Below are positions 1-5,829 of a DNA stretch of 5,842 bases, piece by piece (positions within the stretch are counted from its first letter, which is position 1; each line of letters opens with the position of its first letter). A program made the translations under genes and the position numbers. This DNA is from JANLVJ01 sp031363945. GTDB lineage: Bacteria; Bacteroidota; Bacteroidia; Sphingobacteriales; Sphingobacteriaceae. The stretch lies in the NCBI GenBank assembly GCA_031363945.1, contig JANLVJ010000074.1, positions 1 to 5,842 on the forward strand. Direction: 5' to 3'. The notes beneath the pieces are model-generated. The model was not told the origin of the DNA. It did not search any database and saw only the letters and a list, made by a program, of their open reading frames with translations.

Positions 1-365
1 CCAGACTTTAAAAGACCTGCAAAAACGGCATGATTTGCTGCCATCCCACTGGCAAAAGCAAATCCATCTGCAACTTTTTCAAGCTGGCATACCTTTAATA
101 TAAATTCATTGGTATTTGGGTTTGAATACCGGGAATAAATATTACCAGCTTCTTCATCTGCAAACATCGCTCTTCCCTGTTCTGCATTGTCAAACGTAAA
201 GCTCGAGGTTAGGTACAGAGGAACACTATGTTCACGAAATAAGGTTCGTTCAGTCTGGGTACGTATGGCGATCGTTTCAGGATGGTTTATTTCTGGCGAG
301 ATTGATTCTGGCTTATTTATTTCTGGATGAGCTAATTCTGAAGGGTTCGTTTCGGGCTTGTTCAT
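1..365 (-). CDS. metZ: MetZ-like PLP-dependent trans-sulfuration enzyme, N-terminal part (3' end outside window)
   Basis: This is the first 121 codons of a Cys/Met-metabolism PLP enzyme, probably O-succinylhomoserine sulfhydrylase, which makes homocysteine from an acylated homoserine and sulfide in methionine synthesis. Visible motifs are TIAIRTQTER (31-40), LTSSFTFDNAEQG (52-64), GNIYSRYSNPNT (74-85) and the SGM turn (106-108). In this family the Tyr and Arg of YSR come from the neighbouring subunit and contact the PLP phosphate, as does the SGM loop. The spacing of TSS, the Phe-Ala segment and GN-YSRY-NP resembles MetZ more than MetB or MetC. The PLP-binding lysine lies beyond the window, so subfamily and substrate are not settled; methionine gamma-lyase or O-acetylhomoserine sulfhydrylase remain possible. 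The start is the only ATG before residue 68. It adds about 28 residues ahead of the usual family N terminus, made of Pro-Glu-rich repeats. There is no Shine-Dalgarno sequence. The gene is divergent from parE. Confidence 0.82.
   Translation of the reverse strand, partial: MNKPETNPSELAHPEINKPESISPEINHPETIAIRTQTERTLFREHSVPLYLTSSFTFDNAEQGRAMFADEEAGNIYSRYSNPNTNEFILKVCQLEKVADGFAFASGMAANHAVFAGLLKS
270..329 (-). repeat. Two tandem 30-bp imperfect repeats inside the metZ-like 5' coding region
   Basis: Residues 13-22 (HPEINKPESI) and 23-32 (SPEINHPETI) are two copies of a ten-residue unit. The DNA copies match at 21 of 30 bases by my count. An 11-base exact match, tttatttctgg on the plus strand, occurs at 287-297 and 317-327, exactly 30 bases apart. 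Residues 2-7 (NKPETN) look like a further partial copy. The second unit runs into the conserved ETIAIRTQ segment of the enzyme, so the extension probably grew by duplicating the native N terminus. Frame is kept. Confidence 0.75.
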
Positions 366-373
366 GCAACGGG

Positions 374-416
374 AAAAAAAATTTAAACGGTGCTGAGATC
401 ATTTTCAGCTTTTAAA
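374..416 (-). terminator. Terminator- or attenuator-like hairpin plus U8 in the leader of the metZ-like gene
   Basis: Read on the minus strand, an outer arm TTTAAA (416-411) pairs with TTTAAA (387-382). An inner arm GCTGA (409-405) pairs with TCAGC (396-392) around an eight-base loop. A small asymmetric internal loop (one base against four) separates the two stems. Eight T residues follow at once (381-374), ending eight bases before the ATG. This is the shape of an intrinsic terminator, and its place between promoter and start suggests transcription attenuation. The outer stem is all A-T, so the structure may be weak. A second small hairpin, TTCTG/CAGAA (443-428), lies upstream in the same leader. 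I could not match a known SAM riboswitch core. Confidence 0.35.
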
Positions 417-461
417 ATTGGGTATAATTCTGGTAATTCAGAACTATATAAAACTTGTAAA

Positions 462-469
462 CAAATGTA
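462..469 (-). promoter_or_regulatory. Candidate Bacteroidota -7 element (TACATTTG) for the metZ-like gene
   Basis: On the minus strand TACATTTG matches the Bacteroidota sigma-ABfr -7 consensus TAnnTTTG exactly. The -33 element is weak: TGTT, not TTG, lies about 19 bases upstream, inside the dyad at 476-494. Transcription would begin near 455 and give a leader of roughly 90 nt before the ATG at 365. This is a motif-only call. Confidence 0.4.
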
Positions 470-475
470 TGAATT

Positions 476-494
476 CCTGTAAAATTGTAACAGG
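476..494. promoter_or_regulatory. 19-bp inverted repeat CCTGT-N9-ACAGG between divergent genes, possible operator
   Basis: CCTGT at 476-480 and ACAGG at 490-494 form a perfect five-base dyad centred at 485. It overlaps the expected -33 region of the minus-strand promoter candidate and a TTG usable as -33 on the plus strand. A dyad of this size between divergent genes suits a dimeric regulator, but short dyads also arise by chance. No regulator family is identified. Confidence 0.3.
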
Positions 495-518
495 CCGATT
501 GTTGAAATTTTATTCTTG
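485..518 (+). promoter_or_regulatory. parE: Weak candidate promoter for parE-parC
   Basis: TTG at 485-487 and TATTCTTG at 511-518, separated by 23 bases, approximate the Bacteroidota pattern TTG-N17-23-TAnnTTTG with one mismatch in the -7 element. Transcription would start near 525, about 40 nt before the parE ATG. An alternative with TTG at 455-457 and TAAAATTG at 480-487 (one mismatch, 22-base spacer) fits about as well, so the exact promoter is not decided. Confidence 0.3.
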
Positions 519-544
519 TAAAAGGGCTGCTTGCCTGTAATTTC

Positions 545-561
545 GCAGATCATAAATCTGC
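545..561 (+). promoter_or_regulatory. Small hairpin just before the parE start codon
   Basis: GCAGAT (545-550) and ATCTGC (556-561) form a perfect six-base stem with the loop CATAA, ending five bases before the ATG at 567. It sits where a ribosome would bind and could tune parE translation, or act as a dyad for a protein. The start has no Shine-Dalgarno sequence. Function is unproven. Confidence 0.3.
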
Positions 562-566
562 TGAGC

Positions 567-2483
567 ATGGCTTCCAATTATACTGAAGATGATATACGGT
601 CACTAGACTGGAAAGAGCATATACGGTTACGTCCTGGTATGTACATTGGCAAGCTGAGTGACGGCTCGGCTTATGATGACGGTATTTACGTGTTACTAAA
701 AGAGATCATCGATAATTCTATCGATGAATTTGTGATGGGAGCGGGGCGTACCATTGAGCTTAATATCTCTGATCATAGAGTACAGGTGCGTGATTACGGC
801 CGGGGAATACCGCTTGGTAAGGTCATTGACTGCGTTTCAAAAATCAATACCGGGGGTAAGTATGATTCAAAAGCTTTTCAGAAGTCAGTAGGCCTGAACG
901 GGGTTGGTACCAAGGCGGTTAATGCCCTTTCATCAAAATTTACTGTTCAGTCATATCGCGACGGGCGAACCAAAGTTGCTGAATTTGAGAAAGGCGAGCT
1001 CACTACAGATGAGCCCGAAAAAGAAAGCAGCCAGCGCAATGGTACCAGTATCAGTTTTTACCCGGATGAAAGCATTTTCAGGAATTTCAGGTTCATTCCT
1101 GAATTTATAGAAAATCAGGTTTGGAACTATGTTTTTTTAAATGCTGGTCTGACAATCGTTTTTAACGGCCAGAAGTATTATTCAGAAAAAGGACTGTTTG
1201 ATCTGCTTACCCGTAATACCGATGCTGAGACCTTACTCTATCCGATCATTCATTTAAAAGGACCAGATATTGAAATGGCCATGACCCACGGTACCCAGTA
1301 TGGTGAAGAATACTTCTCATTTGTAAATGGTCAGCATACAACCCAGGGTGGTACCCACCTGGCAGCTTTCAGAGAAGCGGTGGTGAAAACTATCAGGGAG
1401 TTTTATAAAAAAGAATATGACGCAGCTGATATCCGAACCTCTATGGTGGCCGCATTTGCTGTAAAAGTACAGGAGCCGGTATTTGAATCTCAGACCAAGA
1501 CCAAACTGGGCTCAATCCATGTGGCCCTCGATGGGCCTACAATTCGAACCTGGGTGCTTGATTTTCTGAAAACAGAACTCGATAATTACCTGCATAAAAA
1601 CCCCCAGGTTGCAGATTTACTGCAAAAGAAGATTCTTCAGTCTGAACGTGAAAGAAAGGAAATCGCAGGTATTAAGAAACTGGCCAATGACCGGGCGAAG
1701 AAGGCCAACCTGCATAATAAAAAGCTTAGAGACTGTAAGTTTCATTTCGATACAGAAGCAGAGGAGCGTTACAAAACAACTTTATTTATAACCGAAGGAA
1801 ATTCAGCCAGTGGGTCAATCACCCAGTCAAGAGATGTCGCTACCCAGGCTGTATTCAGTTTAAGGGGCAAGCCTCTGAACTGCTTTGGGCTCTCTAAGAA
1901 GATTGTTTATGAGAACGAAGAGTTCAACTTGTTGCAACATGCCATGAATATTGAAGATGGCTTGCAGAACCTGCGTTATAACCAGATTGTGATCGCAACT
2001 GATGCTGATGTTGACGGGATGCATATTCGCCTGTTGATGATGACTTTCTTTCTGCAGTTTTTTCCTGAACTGGTAAAAGCTGGGCATGTATATATTTTAC
2101 AGACGCCACTCTTCAGGGTGCGCAATAAGAAAGAGACAATTTACTGTTACTCAGACCCAGAGCGACAGGCCGCTATTGCCAAGCTCGGTTCAAAGCCAGA
2201 GATTACAAGGTTTAAGGGCCTTGGTGAAATATCTCCTAATGAATTCGGTATGTTTATCGGGCCCGATATGCGTCTTGATCCGGTTATTCTGAAAGAACAA
2301 AGCATACGCAATCTGCTTGATTACTACATGGGTAAAAATACCCCCCAGCGTCAGGAATTTATCATCAATAACCTGAGAGTTGATAAAGATGACAATATCA
2401 TTGCTGAGCTCGATGCGCTTATTGTTGATGAATTAATGCCTTCTGTTGAGAAATCTGACAAAGAAACTGTTGAATCACGATGA
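567..2483 (+). CDS. parE: DNA topoisomerase IV subunit B (ATPase/Toprim)
   Basis: This 638-residue type IIA topoisomerase B subunit supplies ATPase and Toprim functions to topoisomerase IV, which decatenates replicated chromosomes with ParC. The GHKL ATPase has RPGMYIG (22-28), the N-box with Glu46 and Asn50, Asp76 before GRGIP (78-82), the ATP lid GLNGVG (109-114) and the transducer QTKTKLG (309-315). The Toprim domain has Glu410, SLRGKPLN (431-438), DADVDG (479-484, metal-binding acids) and RFKGLGE (548-554). Length and sequence fit the short Bacteroidota ParE, without the insert of proteobacterial GyrB. The usual EGDSA motif reads EGNSA (Asn412). The ATG at 567 was chosen because Bacteroidota ParE proteins begin near the SNYTEDDIRSLDWKEHIRLRPG segment; the TTG at 531 would add 12 unconserved residues. 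The stop overlaps the parC start. GyrB is the alternative, but the adjacent parC and overall sequence favour ParE. Confidence 0.95.
   Translation: MASNYTEDDIRSLDWKEHIRLRPGMYIGKLSDGSAYDDGIYVLLKEIIDNSIDEFVMGAGRTIELNISDHRVQVRDYGRGIPLGKVIDCVSKINTGGKYDSKAFQKSVGLNGVGTKAVNALSSKFTVQSYRDGRTKVAEFEKGELTTDEPEKESSQRNGTSISFYPDESIFRNFRFIPEFIENQVWNYVFLNAGLTIVFNGQKYYSEKGLFDLLTRNTDAETLLYPIIHLKGPDIEMAMTHGTQYGEEYFSFVNGQHTTQGGTHLAAFREAVVKTIREFYKKEYDAADIRTSMVAAFAVKVQEPVFESQTKTKLGSIHVALDGPTIRTWVLDFLKTELDNYLHKNPQVADLLQKKILQSERERKEIAGIKKLANDRAKKANLHNKKLRDCKFHFDTEAEERYKTTLFITEGNSASGSITQSRDVATQAVFSLRGKPLNCFGLSKKIVYENEEFNLLQHAMNIEDGLQNLRYNQIVIATDADVDGMHIRLLMMTFFLQFFPELVKAGHVYILQTPLFRVRNKKETIYCYSDPERQAAIAKLGSKPEITRFKGLGEISPNEFGMFIGPDMRLDPVILKEQSIRNLLDYYMGKNTPQRQEFIINNLRVDKDDNIIAELDALIVDELMPSVEKSDKETVESR
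2480..2483 (+). other. ATGA overlap of parE stop and parC start
   Basis: The parC ATG (2480-2482) shares bases with the parE TGA (2481-2483). Such an overlap commonly permits termination-reinitiation coupling, which would help keep ParE and ParC near the 1:1 ratio of the A2B2 enzyme. No Shine-Dalgarno sequence is evident upstream, which is usual in this phylum. Coupling is inferred. Confidence 0.85.
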
Positions 2484-5218
2484 GTACTGAGGAAGAAGAA
2501 AATAACAACAAAGTTTCAAATCGCCCTGATCGTCCGCTGAGTCATGATTTGGGTGAAGAAGTACTTCATCAGGTAACATCGATCAACGGCCTGTATGAAA
2601 ACTGGTTTCTTGATTATGCCTCTTATGTTATTCTTGATCGTGCTGTACCCCATTTATATGATGGCTTAAAACCGGTACAAAGGCGTATCATGCATTCACT
2701 AGAAGAGATGGATGATGGCCGTTTCAACAAAGTCGCCAATGTGATCGGCAATACGATGAAGTACCATCCGCATGGTGATGCTTCAATTGGTGATGCGATG
2801 GTACAAATCGGACAAAAAAACCTACTGATTGATACCCAGGGTAACTGGGGTGATCCGGTGACGGGAGATAGTGCAGCCGCGCCCAGATATATAGAAGGCA
2901 GGCTCTCAAAATTTGCCAAAGAAGTGGTTTTTAATAAAGAAACGACTGAATGGTCATTGTCTTATGACGGCCGCAACAAAGAACCTGTAATTCTACCGGT
3001 TAAATTTCCACTTGTTCTGGTACAGGGTACTGATGGTATTGCGGTGGGTCTGGCAACAAAGATTCTTCCCCATAACTTTCTTGAACTCATTGAAGCGTCT
3101 ATCGGTATTCTTCGTGGTGAGACTGTATCAATCGTTCCAGATTTTCTGACAGGTGGGCTGGCAGATTTTTCACGGTATAATGAAGGTCAGCGCGGTGGTA
3201 AGGTACGCGTCAGAGCCAGAATACTTGAAAAAGATAAGAAGACACTGGCCATTACAGAAGTACCTTATAGTACAACTACCAGTAGTCTTATTGATAGCAT
3301 TGTTTCTGCCAATGATAAAGGCAAGATCAAAATTCGAAAGATTGAAGATAATACGGCTAAAAATGTAGAAATCCTCATTCATCTGGCACCAGGCATTTCA
3401 CCTGATGTAACTATTGATGCCCTGTTTGCATTTACCGATTGTGAAGTAAGTATTTCTCCGAATGCCTGTGTTATTCTTGATGACAGGCCTCAGTTCATGA
3501 GCGTTCATGAGATGCTCAGAGCTTCAACAGAACATACCCGGTTACTGCTTAAGACCGAGCTGACAATCAAACTGGCAGAACTGCATGAAAAATGGCATTT
3601 TTATTCACTTGAAAAGATTTTTATCGAAAAAAGAATTTATCGGGATATTGAAGAATGTACCACCTTTGAAGCTGTCATTGAAGCAATAGATCTGGGTCTG
3701 AAAAAATATGTCATTGAACCTGCCCTGGGCTCTTCAGCAATGCTTGAAATGCGAGCTGATCATGTTGCTAATAGTAAAAAAGCCAAAACTGCTGGTAAAT
3801 TCCTGCTTACCCGTGCAATAACCCGCGACGATATACTGCGTCTTACTGAGATCAGGATCAAGCGTATTTCTAAGTATGATAGCTTTAAAGCCGATGAACT
3901 TCTTAAAGACCTTGAAGCTGAGATTGCCCAGACGATGAACGAGCTCAATAATCTCACCGCCTATTGTATTCACTGGTTCGAAAGATTACGCGATAAATTT
4001 GGTGCAGGACGTGGGCGCAAGACAGAAATACGGGCTTTTGATACGATCTCTATTTCTGAAGTTGCACTTGCCAATGTTAAACTTTTTGTAAATCGGGTAG
4101 ACGGATTTATAGGTACAGGCCTTAAAAAAGACGAATTTGTCTTCGATTGTTCTGATGTAGATGAAATCATTATCTTCAGAAATGATGGAAGGTTTTTAGT
4201 GACCAAAGTATCCGACAAAACTTTTGTCGGCCGTGATATAGTACATGTGGCTATCTTCAAAAAGAACGATGAGCGAACCATCTACCACCTGATTTATTCA
4301 GACGGGGCATTAGGCACCAGTTATATGAAGCGATTTCCAGTTTCTGGGGTCACTCGTGATAAAGAATATGATCTCACCAAGGCAACTAAGGGTTCTAAGG
4401 TTCTTTATTTTTCTGTAAATCCGAATGGTGAGGCAGAAGTTGCGACTGTGCAGCTTAAACCGCATAGTAAGCTTAAGAAATTGATAATTGATATTGACTT
4501 TGCTGAACTTGCTGTTAAAGGCAGGGCTTCACAAGGCAATGTTGTCAGTAAGTATCTGGTGAAAAAAGTTATCCAGAAAAGCAGGGGTTCATCAACTCTT
4601 GGGGGAAGAAAACTTTGGTTTGATACTGTTCTCCAGCGTTTAAATGCAGATTCCAGGGGTCGATACCTTAGTACTTTTGAAGCAGCAGACAGAATAATCA
4701 GTATTTTACAGAATGGGCAGGTTGAACTCTATAGCTTTGACCTGACCAATCACTTTGATGGTATATTATTACACCTCGAAAAGTATAACCCCGATAAAGT
4801 ATATACTATCATTTACCTCGATGGAATGTCTGGTTTCCAATATGTCAAACGTTTTAAAATTGATGCCCTTGCAATTGGGAAACAAACAAACCTTTTAACA
4901 GAACACCCAAAGTCAAAAATTATCCTGTTTAGCGATGTGAGTCAACCACTGGTGAAACTTAATGTTTTAAAAGGAAAGTCTAAAGAGCCAGAAGAACGGG
5001 AACTGAATCTGGCTGAATTTATCGATATCAAAGGTATGAAGGCTCTTGGTAACCGGTTAAGCCAGCATGAAGTTCAGGCTGTAGTACTAATAGGAGCTAT
5101 AGAAGAAGTTTTAGAAGCTGAAATAATCCATGCAGAAAAAACTGACCTTCCTGCTCTTGAAATTACCAATCCTGGTGAAATTGAACTCGATGAGGGTGGT
5201 CAGCTGGGCTTATTCTAA
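2480..5218 (+). CDS. parC: DNA topoisomerase IV subunit A (breakage-reunion subunit)
   Basis: This 912-residue A subunit of topoisomerase IV cleaves and rejoins the gate DNA segment while ParE drives strand passage. After an acidic N-terminal tail (1-35) come YASYVILDRAVPHLYDGLKP (46-65) and QRRI (67-70), the winged-helix motif KYHPHGDASIGDAMV (94-108), and QGNWGDP (120-126). The catalytic Arg136-Tyr137 pair lies in AAAPRYIEGRLS. GIAVGLATKILPHN (186-199) probably holds the DNA-wedging isoleucine. The tower and coiled-coil gate occupy about 200-510. A beta-rich C-terminal domain from about 525 contains a clear internal repeat (596-645 and 769-818) and an acidic tail ending QLGLF. KGRASQGN (680-687) may be a degenerate GyrA box. 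The length and lack of a canonical QRRGGKG box favour ParC over GyrA. The start codon overlaps the parE stop as ATGA. Residues about 411-440 look inserted relative to homologues I recall. Confidence 0.94.
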   Translation: MSTEEEENNNKVSNRPDRPLSHDLGEEVLHQVTSINGLYENWFLDYASYVILDRAVPHLYDGLKPVQRRIMHSLEEMDDGRFNKVANVIGNTMKYHPHGDASIGDAMVQIGQKNLLIDTQGNWGDPVTGDSAAAPRYIEGRLSKFAKEVVFNKETTEWSLSYDGRNKEPVILPVKFPLVLVQGTDGIAVGLATKILPHNFLELIEASIGILRGETVSIVPDFLTGGLADFSRYNEGQRGGKVRVRARILEKDKKTLAITEVPYSTTTSSLIDSIVSANDKGKIKIRKIEDNTAKNVEILIHLAPGISPDVTIDALFAFTDCEVSISPNACVILDDRPQFMSVHEMLRASTEHTRLLLKTELTIKLAELHEKWHFYSLEKIFIEKRIYRDIEECTTFEAVIEAIDLGLKKYVIEPALGSSAMLEMRADHVANSKKAKTAGKFLLTRAITRDDILRLTEIRIKRISKYDSFKADELLKDLEAEIAQTMNELNNLTAYCIHWFERLRDKFGAGRGRKTEIRAFDTISISEVALANVKLFVNRVDGFIGTGLKKDEFVFDCSDVDEIIIFRNDGRFLVTKVSDKTFVGRDIVHVAIFKKNDERTIYHLIYSDGALGTSYMKRFPVSGVTRDKEYDLTKATKGSKVLYFSVNPNGEAEVATVQLKPHSKLKKLIIDIDFAELAVKGRASQGNVVSKYLVKKVIQKSRGSSTLGGRKLWFDTVLQRLNADSRGRYLSTFEAADRIISILQNGQVELYSFDLTNHFDGILLHLEKYNPDKVYTIIYLDGMSGFQYVKRFKIDALAIGKQTNLLTEHPKSKIILFSDVSQPLVKLNVLKGKSKEPEERELNLAEFIDIKGMKALGNRLSQHEVQAVVLIGAIEEVLEAEIIHAEKTDLPALEITNPGEIELDEGGQLGLF

Positions 5219-5220
5219 AC

Positions 5221-5257
5221 AAAAAAAAAGAGCTGTTTCGTTATCCGAAACAGCTCT
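5221..5257 (-). terminator. Intrinsic terminator of the FAS1 gene, between convergent genes
   Basis: A perfect 12-bp stem (5229-5240 with 5246-5257, arm AGAGCTGTTTCG) encloses a five-base loop TTATC. On the minus strand it is followed by nine T residues (5229-5221), a textbook rho-independent terminator starting 20 bases after the FAS1 stop codon. On the plus strand the same hairpin lies ten bases after the parC stop but is followed by GTAAAATCC, with no U tract, so it should be much weaker for parE-parC transcripts. Confidence 0.9.
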
Positions 5258-5277
5258 GTAAAATCCACTGATTGTAA

Positions 5278-5829
5278 TTACATTTTTGGGGTTAAAACAC
5301 CATCAATAACATGTATGACGCCGTTCGACTGAAATACATTTGCAATGGTAACGAAGGCTGTTCCGCCATTTTCGTCTGTTAATTTAACTTTACCACCTTC
5401 TAGACTAGCAGTCAGAATTCCACCTTGAACGGTTTTGATTTCTGCCTTACCATTTCCTTTTTTAATCATACCAATTAATTTCTTGGCACTTACTTTACCA
5501 GCAACAACATGGTAAGTCAGAATTGAAGATAATTTAGCTTTGTTTTCTGGCTTCAATAAGGTTTCAACTGTACCTGCTGGAAGTTTCTCAAAAGCTTCGT
5601 TTGTTGGGGCAAAGACAGTAAAAGGACCTTTACTTTTTAGGGTTGGTACAAGACCTGCAGCTTTTACTGCTGCAACAAGTGTAGTGTGGTCTTTTGACTT
5701 AACTGCATTCTCAATGATGTCTTTTGTTGGATACATTGCTGCACCACCAACCATTGGATCTTTTGATTGGGCCTTCATGGCAAATGTTGAGCCTAAGGCT
5801 AGGGCGAACAATAAAATTGCTTTTTTCAT
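5278..5829 (-). CDS. Secreted single-domain FAS1 (fasciclin) protein
   Basis: This 183-residue exported protein has one FAS1 domain, a fold linked to adhesion and extracellular matrix or cell-surface interactions; its exact role and partner are unknown. Residues 1-20 form a Sec signal peptide: KK, a hydrophobic core (ILLFALALGSTFA), then a likely signal peptidase I site between Ala20 and Gln21. No lipobox cysteine is present, so it is probably periplasmic or secreted, not a lipoprotein. FAS1 hallmarks are the H1 box FTVFAPTNEAF (70-80), the Tyr-His pair in TYHVV (105-109), and the H2 box GVIHVIDGVLTP (170-181), which ends the protein almost at once. The mature segment DPMVGGAAMYPTKDIIENA (24-42) is typical of small Bacteroidota fasciclin proteins. 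The only ATG compatible with the signal peptide is at 5829. The 13 visible upstream bases are A-rich, as at many Bacteroidota starts. It converges on parC and has its own terminator. Confidence 0.93.
   Translation of the reverse strand: MKKAILLFALALGSTFAMKAQSKDPMVGGAAMYPTKDIIENAVKSKDHTTLVAAVKAAGLVPTLKSKGPFTVFAPTNEAFEKLPAGTVETLLKPENKAKLSSILTYHVVAGKVSAKKLIGMIKKGNGKAEIKTVQGGILTASLEGGKVKLTDENGGTAFVTIANVFQSNGVIHVIDGVLTPKM

Noticed and set aside
270..329. CRISPR or mobile-element origin for the 30-bp repeats
   Set aside because: Only two adjacent imperfect copies, in frame and without spacers or terminal inverted repeats; best read as a coding tandem duplication.
423..428. TATAAT resembling a sigma-70 -10 box
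   Set aside because: Bacteroidota primary sigma factor uses TAnnTTTG at -7; no TTGACA lies at proper spacing, and the stretch is simply AT-rich.
366..470. SAM-I or SAM-II riboswitch in the metZ-like leader
   Set aside because: I could not find the conserved core sequences of either class; only two generic hairpins are visible. A covariance-model search would decide.
531..566. Upstream TTG start for ParE adding 12 residues
   Set aside because: The added residues (MPVISQIINLLS) do not resemble the family N terminus, the region holds a hairpin and promoter-like motifs, and the ATG at 567 fits known Bacteroidota ParE starts.
383..577. 64-codon minus-strand open frame across the divergent intergenic region
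   Set aside because: It covers the leader and promoter candidates and the start of parE, resembles no family and has low-complexity AT-driven composition; likely chance.
3970..4281. 103-codon minus-strand open frame inside parC
   Set aside because: Fully antisense to a strongly conserved ParC segment, Ser/Arg/Lys-rich without a recognisable domain; a by-product of parC codon choice.
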